DNA of 64,000 nucleotides, taken from Sphagnum magellanicum (taxonomy: Eukaryota > Streptophyta > Sphagnopsida > Sphagnales > Sphagnaceae). Shown here piece by piece: positions 23,101 through 33,990 of the stretch (positions are counted from its first letter, which is position 1; each line of letters opens with the position of its first letter). Location of the stretch: contig CM038918.1 in the NCBI GenBank assembly GCA_021904315.1, positions 5,719,349 to 5,783,348 of the forward strand, given 5' to 3'. A program made the translations under genes and the position numbers. The notes below the pieces were generated by a model. That model saw only the letters and a list, made by a program, of their open reading frames with translations, did no database searches and was not told where the DNA came from.

Positions 23101-25194
23101 AGGCCAATAAAATTTGAGTAACATGCCAGTGAGTAACATGACCCCTTGAGTAACATTCTGACAGTAACATTCATGCCCTTGAGATACAATACAAATTTAT
23201 GCTGGTGCTTTTATGAAATTAGGGTGGGGACTGGTTCATCCTCAAGAGTCATCATCAGATAATGCACTGCCCCTTGTCCAAAGCTGCTCTGTAAATGGCC
23301 CTACTTTGTCGTCCTATGGTGACCACCAACAAGGTTATATAGTCAAGTAAGTGCCAGTTGATTTGCCCAGTGTGTTTCTTTTTTCCAATATGTTGATTCC
23401 GCAAAAGTGGGGAACTTTGGGGCAACTTCTGCTAAAGTGAGTAGGTAATTATATATTTTTTAAAAAAAATTCAAACATTTTTTTCAAAGGCAAAAAAAAA
23501 TTTGTGATGGAATTTTTGAAAAGGATCTTTCAGAATATATTCTGGAATCTTCTTTTTGACATGTAAATCTTAAAAATAAATTTTAATTATTTACTTTACA
23601 TCTTTCAAGAATTGTTGATACCAGGCACAAGCATATATATATGTATACACTGGTGTTGGATGGTTCTTTGAATTGTTATAACTTATAACCTCTAGTTCCA
23701 TGTCTTTGGAAATTTTCAAAAATCAAACACCCACTTCACTTTCAGGTTCTTTAAAAGAGTTCCCAGACTGAAATAACTGCTGATTCCAGGTTTGGGTTTT
23801 CCTGAAAACACTGGAAAATGAACAGCTGGTTCAGGGTAGGTTCCCTGACTGATTCTTTGATTTTGTGAGAACTGTGGTTTTAGGTCAAAAACCACCTTCT
23901 ATGATTTTTGAGAACTATGATGGGCCAGGGTTCCACCATACATTTGAAGATGCAAGGCATGCTATTATACTAAAGTAAGGTAGAAGCTTGCAATATCTAC
24001 CCTGACGATACCCTAAACCGAGGCCTATAGTGAGATCTCCTAATCATCGCTTGGCACACCAGAACAATGGAGTACATTTTATTGTGATGGAGGTACTTGC
24101 AAACTATGCTTGCAATATGCAAAATGCACACCCATATTGAGCATGTTGTCATTTTTTGTCTTTGAATATATACCTTCCCTTGAGATTCCAGGTAATGAAG
24201 TTTTGAGCAGTTGATTGTACCAGCTGTGTTCTGATTACCTATTTGATTTGATTTTTTTAATTTACTCTTTTTTTTTTAAAAAATAAATTTTGCAGTTTTG
24301 GCTGATACTCTTTCTCTGATGACTCTGACCAGTTTTTTGTAAGCACACAATTATATAGGTACACTGGCCCAATTATATACTAAACCCTTTTGAATCTATT
24401 TCGAAATTTCTAGGGGGTACCCACCATTTTATACATCACGTCTATGAGTGACAGAAAATGGAATCAGAACACAAATTGCTGAATGACCAGGCCATGGTTT
24501 CGATATATATAGCTCACGGTTTTTAAAAGATTCCTGGTCAATTTCTTTTCAAACAGAATGAACCTTAAGAACCGCCCTGATACCCCCTGAAGGGGTTTGA
24601 TGCAGTTTCTAATATCTGCCCAATTGTTGCAAAAGAACTCACTGTCACAAGAAATGGTTTCTCGTCCAATTGAACCTGATGTATGTACTCCCACAGTGTG
24701 GTGTAATAGCTAGTGATTGCAAGTCACAATACTCCTTAATGAATCAAGTTTTGCCAAATTAGGACTCAGCAGGTAAGGTACCAGCTTCAGCCCATGTGAA
24801 GGAGTACCTATATGAGGAAGTAAGGATATCACCCACATAATGCAATGAGGATGTACTTGTTGTAGGTGGGCCTGTTCAGCACTTCTTGTCTCATTTCCAG
24901 TATCGATTGATACCCACAACACCACTCATACCTGCCCAACCCAGACGAGGATATCCATGTCAATCCTACAAAGCAGATGCCAACACAAACATAAACCCTG
25001 AACCCCCAGGTTATAACAAAAATCAAAGAACCACCCACAGTGGCCCAACACTGGTTTATTGACTCATCTTGTTGGTGACCCAGCAGTTACTGAGAAGAGT
25101 CATGCTCAAAAAACAAATTGAAATTAAATTTATGATCCCATGTAGAAGAAAAGAAAACAGGGAAGCTAAATACCATTAAAGGTCTAGGGTGGCA

Positions 25195-25390
25195 GATTAT
25201 GTCATTTTCTTGACCACATTATATGACATAATCTTCCAGTGATGAGAATACACTCCTAATAGTGACCAGAATTTGTCTGTTGAACATGAATGTTTTAAAA
25301 ACAATCATTGAATCTGCCACCTGACATTAATGTCATGGAATAGTCTCACTCTTGCCCATTAAGTCGGGTGCATTGCCTAGCTCACCCTCT
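25195..25390 (+). repeat. Dispersed repeat C, copy 2
   Basis: Colinear with 14646-14850, in the same orientation; see that entry for shared blocks. Only one copy of the CCCATTA-GGGTGCAT segment is present here. Confidence 0.7.
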
Positions 25391-25790
25391 TGGGCTCTTG
25401 CATGGAACCTTACACGGCATAATGGGCAGGTGCTTGACCAGCCTGTAGTACATTATACTCAGTGAAAGCTGCTGATAGGCTCTCCAAAATGGAACATAAG
25501 TAGTTGCTGTGCAAACTGGAGAAAAGCAAACTGAATATAACAACAGTTGTAACCATCATATGCAAAAGTTGTGTCCTCTCATATTCCACTCTAACACTGC
25601 AAATCTGAGAAAATGAGACAACCCTTCCAGACTGGCTTACCAGGTCTTGTATCCCTTGGCCATTACCCCAAAAAATACCTACTGAAAATTCTCCAAGTAC
25701 CCAGTGGTACCCACCCCAATCTTCCCCTAATCTGTATTATGCCCAAAACAACACAACCAAGCAAAAGCAGACAAAAAGTTGCCAGTGAAA

Positions 25791-26103
25791 AGTAAAGCAT
25801 ACTAGAAACAAATTATTCACTGTATAAGAGAATGCAGTAAAGTAAAGCATACTGGAAACAGATTACTAACTGTATAAGAGAATGCAGTGAAGTAAAGCAT
25901 TACTGGAAACAAATTATTAACTGTATAAGGGAACGCTGTAATGTAAAGCATATGAGAAAATATATATATTATAGTAACTGTCTAATACAAGACAGAAAAA
26001 GCAAAGCATACAGGAAAATATACATATTACCAGTATAAGGGACTCGGAAGGCCGTAAAATAAAGCATAGAGGGAAAATAAATTATTAACTGTACAAGGGA
26101 GGC
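25791..26103 (+). repeat. Six-copy tandem repeat, unit about 50-58 bp
   Basis: AGTAAAGCAT or a close variant begins units at 25791, 25841, 25891, 25941, 26000 and 26058. Each is followed by GGAAA, AAATTATTAAC and GTATAAG variants. The first four are 50 bp apart, the last two about 58. Confidence 0.9.
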
Positions 26104-26440
26104 CATAAACAAATTGCCTGTGCTGAAAGAGACTCTCTGGAACTCACTAGATTGTGGTGGAAATTTTAATAAAACATGGATGTCTGTTGCCTGCAGTTCT
26201 GGTTCTGTGGCTGCACCTGTTGCAATGAGCAAAAATCAGAAGTGGATGTTTCCAGCAATAAAGTAAGCTAATCCTGCTTCTTTATTCTGACAATTTCTTC
26301 TAGTGCAAGCCAGTTCAATGTGGGGCTAAACCCCATTCATTCATTCATGTGCATATTAATTTCCTGTGCAAGCCTGCACCTGTTTGGAACACCTTTGAAA
26401 CACTCAATTATGGTGTTTCAAGTTGTTGTATTAAATTTCA

Positions 26441-26605
26441 CATTTGTGTTTGCCTTTGAAAAGCTCAATATGTAAATGTCCAAAAACACATTCAATTTTG
26501 GCTTCCCAAAAAAACTTAAGACAGTTGATGATGGGTTATTGTACATTTGTTTTACCTTTGAAAAACTCAATATGTAAATGTGGAAAATGCATTTCACTTT
26601 TGTCT
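26441..26605 (+). repeat. Two-copy tandem repeat, period about 103 bp
   Basis: CATTTGTGTTTGCCTTTGAA, then CTCAATATGTAAATG, recurs about 103 bp downstream with few changes. Confidence 0.75.
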
Positions 26606-26725
26606 GCATAAACGACTTAGGTGTTTCAGGGAAATACCATCCGGATTGGATCAAACTGTCTGTACAAGCCCAAGCTGCTGCAAGCCTGTGTCAGCGGGCA
26701 GGAAAACAAAACAAATTATATTAGA

Positions 26726-26800
26726 AAATCAAATTGTCAAAATAAGATCAGGAACTCAAACTGTCAAAATAAGATCAGGAAATCAAATTGTCAATATCCA
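26726..26800 (+). repeat. 27-bp tandem repeat, 2.8 copies
   Basis: AAATCAAATTGTCAAAATAA-GATCAGG at 26726, 26753 and 26780 (last copy partial). The period is a multiple of three, so a plus-strand open frame runs through it by chance. Confidence 0.9.
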
Positions 26801-27042
26801 TATTTCTATTGTTCAGTTTTAGTTGCAAAGTAAACAGAAACGAAATTGAAATCATTTGGGGATTTTCTTAATTTCATGCAAACATCAGGAAGCAGGGAAC
26901 AGATGCAGACCAGTGTTCAGGCGGTTATCAGAAATAGGACCAGAACCTGAGCAGTTCTCAGGGCGGTTCCTCATGTTCATAATTATGATTCTCAAAAAAA
27001 TTGAAAAAAAAATCAAATAACCACTTTTATAACCACCTTTCC

Positions 27043-27175
27043 TTTTCCAGTTCTCTGATGAAAACTGGCAGTTCTTCGAAGATTTTGAAATAACCAGGAG
27101 TGGGTCCTTTCCCAGTTCTCTGATGAAAACTGCCAGTTCTTTGAAGGTTTTGAAATGGCAACCAGGAGTAGTAGT
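27043..27175 (+). repeat. Two-copy tandem repeat, period about 66 bp
   Basis: CAGTTCTCTGATGAAAACTG, then CAGTTCTTYGAAG and TTTTGAAAT and ACCAGGAGT, occurs twice in tandem. Confidence 0.85.
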
Positions 27176-28654
27176 TCACTGATTCTGAGATATTCAAAAA
27201 ACCAGATCTGGCACCTATTAATGAATTCAAATACCCACGCACCACTGATCCATACCCTGAATATCCTGACTGTCCTTGTTGGAATCACTGGGTCAAATGA
27301 GCAATCAATACAACCAGCCATAATGCTCTTGGGTCATGACTTCTCTCATCAACAGGACACAATTACAAAAAGTAACTTTTCGACAAGAAGAAACCCCTCT
27401 AAATACCTTAGTAAACATGGGGCCACCCATGTTCATTTTTTCACCAAATCGCCTAAGGACCTATTTATTATATCCAACACTACTTAACTGTGAAAAAAGG
27501 GCCAACAAAAAGAAAAAGGAGCAGCAGCTGCATAGTAAAAGCAAAGTTAGATGTACACTCCATTTCAGTACTTGAGAGCATGCAATAAACCACCAAATGC
27601 TACTAGTGTGTGATGTTAGAAAACTATAACTACTGACTTACACATTATGTATATGGGCCAGCCAGTGAGAAAAGATTAAAAAATACCAACAACCTACCAG
27701 GTCTAACCCACTTACTGAGCACAGAGCCACACACAAGGTTCATAAAGCAATCAAGAGCAACCAAGTGGGGCCCCTCTTCTACACTGATTAGAGAACAACT
27801 GTCATATACAGTTACTATGAGAAATCAAGCACTTGCCCTCTCTACCTGCCTCCATATGGAGCTCACTACCCAACTACAATCAGTTGTATGATTACCGAGT
27901 ATACATTTATGGGACTTCTGCTTAACTGATGGCGTGGTGAGTATATTCAAGGGCCCCCTAACGACTTATAGTGTGTGCAAGTAAATGCAGGGCCTGGTTT
28001 TAACTCAGCTAAAGTAGGTTGAGGTGGTTACTTGTTACTCCCTGGAAGAAGGGAGAAGACCATCCCCTTTTCTCTTTGTTGGCTTGGGGAAAAGGGTGCA
28101 GCCACCAGTAAGGAATCAATCAATTGCACCCCCATATATTCCTCTGTCCAGCAAAACAAAACCAGATGACAAGGATAAGATTTCTGCTGCAATCAGAAAT
28201 ACATCTGCATATAGCTGGCATTTGTCTTCAGCTTGTTGAGCTTTCCCTTTCCACTTGGTGCCAATCAGCCCATGCTTCTCTTTTCTCCCAGTAACTAGGT
28301 TTGAAAAGGTCCAACTGCCAAATCTAACATGTGGAATAAGGATCCATTTCACACTGCTGGTATGGTTCCATTGGAAACTTGACCCATCTCAAAAAATCAT
28401 TTGAGAGCAAAAATTGAATTTCAGTGATGGATGCCACAACTGTCTTTTTGTGCATCCAAATTACTAATGGTGAACCAGAAGGATTTCCTTCTCTACAAGT
28501 CCTCACTTCTAACTCTTTTTTGACAGCTGACTAGCCTTGAGGGCCACTACTAGAACCTTGCTTTGCTGGACCAGTAGATCAATACACTGTTCAACTGAAC
28601 AGCATGATAATATTTTTGAACATTGGTCTACAATTTTCTCATGTGTGTGGATCA

Positions 28655-31600
28655 TTAACATGCTCGTCTCCACACTGGAGTCCGCTCCTTTCCAACTCGT
28701 TTACGTGTCCAGAGTACCAGTCCTATAGCAAGAGTACCCCCAGATATGCCAACAGAGATTGATAACAAAGCCAGCAATTCAAGATCATCACCAACCTGCA
28801 TTCACCATCCCAACAATGCTATCTATATGAGTGCAGATGATTTTTCAGTGAATCCTTTCAGCTCCATTCTGTTTTTCAATTACTGCAGGTATGTCAATGG
28901 ATGTTCTTCCTGTGGATTCAGCATTTGTGCCTCCAACAACAGAACTTCTTCTAAGTCACTATCACCACAATGTGTCTACACACAAAATGAAAATTGGGTA
29001 CATCATGTCCCTATCTCATCCTGATCTTCAGGCTCAAAACTTAGGCAAATCAGCATGTAAGTGGTGGACATAACAGGACACCCAGATTTGAAGGTGAAGT
29101 CAGGGAGGAAAAGTGAACCTGAGGTTGGTTGAGGGAGAGAAACAGTTGTTCCTGCTTCGCATAGAGCATCTCTGCATGCTCATATAGCTCCAAGTCCAGA
29201 CTGTTCAGTGATAAGATGTCTTCCACCACTGCATCTGGGATGAGTTTTCGCTCCTGTGCAACCAGAGAACGTCAACCATCAACCCTTGAATCATAACATG
29301 CTAAATCCCACCCTCCAGATGCCTCAATTGACACCTTGGGTGTTTAGCATCAATACTAAAAGAATTGCTACCTCGAGATGCACAAAAGACACACAAAGAC
29401 CAAACACATGTCAAAAATTGCATTCAAACCAGTTAGCATTTAAACCCTTGAATTAAAAAGGCAGAAGCATTTCATTAGGGTACCACAAATGTGGCTGTAG
29501 GAATATTAATATTCTAGCCTAACATACTCAGAAGATGCACACAGAGACCAAACCGATGAAACAGCACACACTTACATGCAGAAAACATGGCAAGTGAGAA
29601 CCACCTAAGCCTCACACATGCTCCTCTATTAGAAGCAGAAGAATTCACATGGGTGGGCAATTGAAAATGTGGATTAGCTGAACATGTGTGAACATACGAC
29701 TGTATATAGGTAACACAAATACCTCTTTGGAAAAGATGATAGGGGGAATTAGCTGAAGCGCAGCAGCCCGACGTGAAGAGCAGGAAGCCTGTAGGTTTCT
29801 GGTGCAGGAATTATAAGCCATCCAAAGACTTTGTGCCACATCCTGCTGCTGCACTGTCTTTCTCTATCAGTCTCTCAGTGATGCCAACCAAAATCTTTTT
29901 TAGGACAGCAATTGCAAATACAATATAATCACCTGCTTGACAACTTCAGTATCTTTCATTAGGGTTTAGAATCCAACAGAGTAACATGAAGGAATTTTCA
30001 TTAGTATGTATGGTAGTCAGTCCAATCCCTGCTTTACTCCTACCTTCGCATTTCTCTTCCTCATGGACATTATAGTATATGTGTTTCATAGTCATATTAC
30101 AGCCTTAAAAGGCCTGCAAGCCAAGGTAAATACAAACATCAGAACACATGCATCCAACCCCCATCATGGTGAGGCAGATCACCTGACCTGGAGCAGAAAC
30201 ATTCTGCTTTCCAGATTCTTGTTGCAATGCTTCCAATCGGCCTGAAACTTGATCGCCCATGAGACCCAAGAAAATAGAGGCTGATTCTTGCTGCTTCTCT
30301 GTCAGTCCAACATACAGCATCCCATCTAGCCTTCTCTGCACCCTCCCAGCCACAATGAACTTCAGACAAGCATGGAAGTTACGTAAGTTCCTACTTTCAG
30401 TTGCAACAATGCTTAGTGTATCATGACTTCACTCACCCTTGACTTTCTACAGATAGCTGGACAAGGTTACCATTTGAGACTCAGAGCAGGAGCTACTGGG
30501 AACACCATAACATGAACCACCAAGTGGTCTCTGCCTGCTAAAGACAAGCAAACTTCCTTACACAGTATGAGTATATTTTCTTTACAATTAATGGGGACCT
30601 ACCTTGGCCACATGCAGCACTTGATGGCCAAGTTGGGGATAACGCTCAACACACTTGCGCACCAGTCCTGCCTCTTTGATAAAGGAATTGTTTGTAAGTC
30701 CAGCCACCTGCCACAACCATGCAAACTCCAATCAACCGGACAACATTGACTACCGTTGATCCAATTCCATACTCCATATTCTAAGAGGAACAGCATTTTA
30801 TAAAGGATTGCCACACCACTCTGATGCAACAGGTACCCCTAGAATGTCTCTGCAGCCACCGGTAACCCCATGTACTTGTAATCATCTGCGGAATTAAAAT
30901 CCCCACAAAATTAGAAAAAAAAATCTGATCCTGATTGTTGTTTCCAGAGAGAGGGAACAAGAAAACATGAGGTGTTAAGAAGACCAAAAAAACCTGAAAC
31001 ATAGCACCATTGTGAACAAGCTCATGAGCAACCGGGTGGTGGATGAACTCCAAGAGCGACATGACAATTGATGCTGCATCATATGATGTATTTGCTGAAG
31101 GAGCCATATGGACAACACGTCCCTCCAGCCTAGCATCACGCTGCCACCCTACCCATCAATAGTTGTTCCTAGTATGTATCCACCTTCTTCAATATACAAC
31201 TCTTCCATCATACAAACACTTTTTAGACAGAGAACAAAACTGAGGCTTGCTCAAAATGCCACCTGATAAAGAAAGGGGCAGCAGAGAGGAAGCAATACCC
31301 GCATAAATATGTCTCGCTGCATAAAAGGGACCAAATATTTCCAAGGCCAGATACTGAGAGTGCTCACAAGATGTGTGGATTTGGTTTGTAGAAAAGGGTT
31401 TTGTCCAGGGAGACCTTTCTTCAATCGCAAAAAACGTGCTGCCACTTCGACTGAAAACTCATAGGTGCTCAGTACACGGTCCAAGGGGTGGCGCAAATTG
31501 GTCACAGCTGACGTGCTGCTTTGGTCAAGCTTGTGCATGATGCTGAAGTCATCGTGTGTTGAGAAGATTTTGCAGCTGGGTTGGCTGCACCCTCATTTCC

Positions 31601-33470
31601 TAGCCCAACCTGTCATTCCTCTAACATGCAGCCTTGTTTTTTTCCAAACCCCTCTATCTTGTATCCACATATGATGAGATAATTGCAGAAATTCTATCAA
31701 CAATCCCTGTATCAAAGGTTTCCGTATAACAAAATGCACAGATGGAGACTGATCTACCCATGCTCCTCCATGATGGCTTCCTTCCTTCTGGACTAATATG
31801 CATTGAAATACTGCCTAGTCCTCACATTTGATAGACCACAGAAATTTCAAATATTGGATGAGATTTGTCATCAATAAGCAATCTAGACACAAGAGGTGAC
31901 AAACAGAGAACTGCACACACCAACCTTGGATCAAAACGCAGCTTGTCATATGAGATCCGACAGCGTTCCTCTGATAGAAACAGCTGTTTCAGAAAGCTGT
32001 ACAAGGATTACAAATAATTGATCAGAAATATGTAATTCTCAGATGCAAACTCAATTCTGTAATTGACAACAAATAACCTGATTCCAAAAGAAACTGCAAT
32101 AGTGCACAGTCACAATACAGAACTTGAAATAGGTCAAATGATCTAAAGAATCAGTCTACAAGTTAATCAGATCCAAAAAGTTATGCTCCCCCTGAGATTA
32201 TCCACAAAAAAACAAGGCTAGTTAAATGCAGTTACACACAGGAGGCATCCAACAAGGCATAAACATATTTAACTGTAAGTTAGCAACCTTTGAAATGTGT
32301 TTTATTTGATCAGATGATTTCAGCGTTTGTGGCAGAAAATAAATCAGCCAGCTATTACTCTGTGGTGAAATAGCTGGCTGATTTATTTTCCAAGGTGAGC
32401 AAATTCCCTGATTAAAATTTGTGCAGCCCTTGCATCATTACTGAGCAGCTGAATGGTGTAAATTACTTTTTCTTTGGGTTTTCTCTAAGGTCAGGCAAAC
32501 TACAAAAGTAGTCATGAATTGAAACACATACCACTGATGATAAGTACGACCACCAGTTCTTGGAATATGCAAGAAAAAGAGCAAATCCCTCAGCTGCAAC
32601 CCATCTGCAGACTTCAGCTGGACCTCCCTATCCACTATTTCAGTCTCCTTGATGGCCCATGAATGCACTGCTGCCTCACAAGGCAGATACTCATCAGATG
32701 CTACAACATGTGCTATGTGCGCTGCACCTGCAAAACAAACTGCTGCCCCTCCCCCATCACCTCTCACCGGTCACACTCTTCTTTGAGAGAGCAGAGATTT
32801 CTCAAGAGAAGCAAGTGGGAGAGAGTATTTCCAAAGTCATATATAGAGAAAGCTGCAAATCCCAACAGCATTCTAATCACAAAAATGAGAAATAGAATTA
32901 AGCCCTAACCCCATCCTTAGAGACCATCATCATCACGACAGGATATCAGATGCATGTCCCCTAAGAGTCAAGTACAGGCTCTAACCCGAAATTCTCGACC
33001 TAAACCCTGTCGTAGCTGAAGATGAGCCAGCCAGAGGATCAAATCGATGGAAAAGAAACGAAGCAACAAGATCCACAACTACCTAGCAGCAAGCCCAGTT
33101 ACGGCAGGGAAATCCATCAATCAAGCATTGAAACCCTAGGAAATCACCAGACAAACCCCGGAGCGACCGACTTCTCGAAAACAAACAAATGCAGCAGCAG
33201 AACCAAGGGATCCAAAACAGAAACCAAATTGCACAGCAATTACTGCGAAGTCACAGCCGATTGATTTCACTGGCGCTAAAACCCCCGACATTTTACCAGA
33301 ATTCCAAGAGCATTTCTAAACAACAAACACATTCTCTTGCCTCTTCTCAACGAGGCTTATGGACCTTCTTCCTGTTGCAAATAAAAGGAGGAAAGAAGAA
33401 AAGAAAACAATGGCAAACATAACCGACCTGTAAGCCACAAAATGTGCAGCAGAGGCAGCAGAGGCGCCAT
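28655..33470 (-). CDS. TPST: Tyrosylprotein sulfotransferase, plant type, ten exons
   Basis: Transfers sulfate from PAPS to tyrosines of secreted peptides (in plants the PSK, PSY, RGF and CIF families) in the Golgi. Exons: 33470-33428, 32727-32532, 31996-31925, 31584-31299, 31140-30994, 30707-30603, 30335-30183, 29848-29723, 29253-29119, 28795-28655. All introns are GT-AG and all phases agree, giving 467 aa (Arabidopsis about 500). An N-terminal signal peptide (MAPLLPLLHILWLT) precedes the PAPS-binding loop HIPRTGGRTY at 68-77. RHPLDRVLSTYEF lies at 135-147 and LDGMLYVGLTE near 286-296. A C-terminal membrane helix at about 428-450 is followed by a basic tail. This type I topology is the plant form. 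Exon 4 and 8 acceptors have close in-frame alternatives. The start has a good GCCATGG context. The 5' leader is CpG-rich. Confidence 0.92.
32335..32390. repeat. Perfect hairpin in TPST intron 2
   Basis: Arms of 22 bases (32335-32356 and 32369-32390), exactly complementary, enclose a 12-base loop. The arm reads GAAAATAAATCAGCCAGCTA then TT. It lies in the intron between exons 2 and 3, about 140 bases downstream of the exon 2 donor. Confidence 0.9.
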
Positions 33471-33497
33471 GGCGTCCACAAACAAAAAATGGTTTCT

Positions 33498-33551
33498 CTA
33501 GAGTTCCAGAATTGCTGCAATTTGCGGCGCGGGAGCAAGAAGATCCGCCAT
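33498..33551 (-). other. Upstream ORF in the TPST leader
   Basis: An ATG at 33551 opens MADLLAPAPQIAAILEL and stops at 33498, 27 nt before the TPST start and in the same frame. If the transcript begins upstream of it, it would be translated first and could lower TPST output. The transcript start is not known. Confidence 0.35.
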
Positions 33552-33825
33552 GACGACGACGACGAGGAAGAAAACGACGAGTCGAGAGCGACGATGGCGC
33601 CGGGCGCTCGAGCCTGCGATTAAAATAAGCGAATGTCTTTGCTGTGTTCCCAGTGAGGTTGTTGGCCCCTCAGCCGCCCAGAGCAGGAATAAACGAGACA
33701 GCCCATTGGTGGATTTCCTTACCGTCCAATAGCTGTCGAGATATTTTTGTTTTTTTTTCCTTTTTCCCTAAGTTTTGTAAAAATAACAAAGTACACACAA
33801 GTACCCTAATGTCTGTAAAAATACC

Positions 33826-33990
33826 GTAGTACCTTGACAGCTTTGACACTAATTAAAATTATTTGTATAATAAATTTTGAAAAATTTTCAAAAAAAATAT
33901 TTTTTACAATGAAAAGAAATTGTAAAGGAAAATAGAGAAATCCCATGCAAATAGTTGTTCATTTTGCGACATGGAATTTTTTTAATTTAT
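33826..33990 (+). repeat. Dispersed repeat B, copy 3
   Basis: Begins GTACCTTGACAGCTTTGACAC and matches 11155-11320; it lies just upstream of TPST. Right after it, ACTAGTGTGTACCCCGTGC starts another short GC-richer segment at 34007-34030. Confidence 0.65.

Larger units (their letters stand above)
18886..28654. other. No gene seen between the LINE and TPST
   Basis: Apart from the repeats listed, the sequence is AT-rich with short ORFs that lack recognisable domains. 22170-22640 is somewhat richer in GC and may be part of an unrecognised LTR. 27600-28650 downstream of the TPST stop is taken to be 3' UTR and spacer. Confidence 0.5.

Noticed and set aside
25791..26103. CRISPR array
   Set aside because: Units are contiguous diverged tandem repeats without unique spacers, in a plant nuclear context.
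27155..27487. 110-residue plus-strand ORF
   Set aside because: It starts inside a tandem repeat and shows no domain or splice context.
28116..28352. 78-residue minus-strand ORF downstream of TPST
   Set aside because: It follows the TPST stop, has no recognisable domain and is best read as 3' UTR or spacer.
30781..31107. TPST exon beginning ATGATTACAAG at about 30890
   Set aside because: A splice acceptor is present, but the peptide has no match to TPST. The in-phase exon at 30707-30603 (VAGLTNNS) supplies the expected sequence, so this is intron.
33550..33732. Plus-strand ORF divergent from TPST
   Set aside because: Basic low-complexity start from GAC repeats, no domain; it overlaps the TPST leader and promoter.
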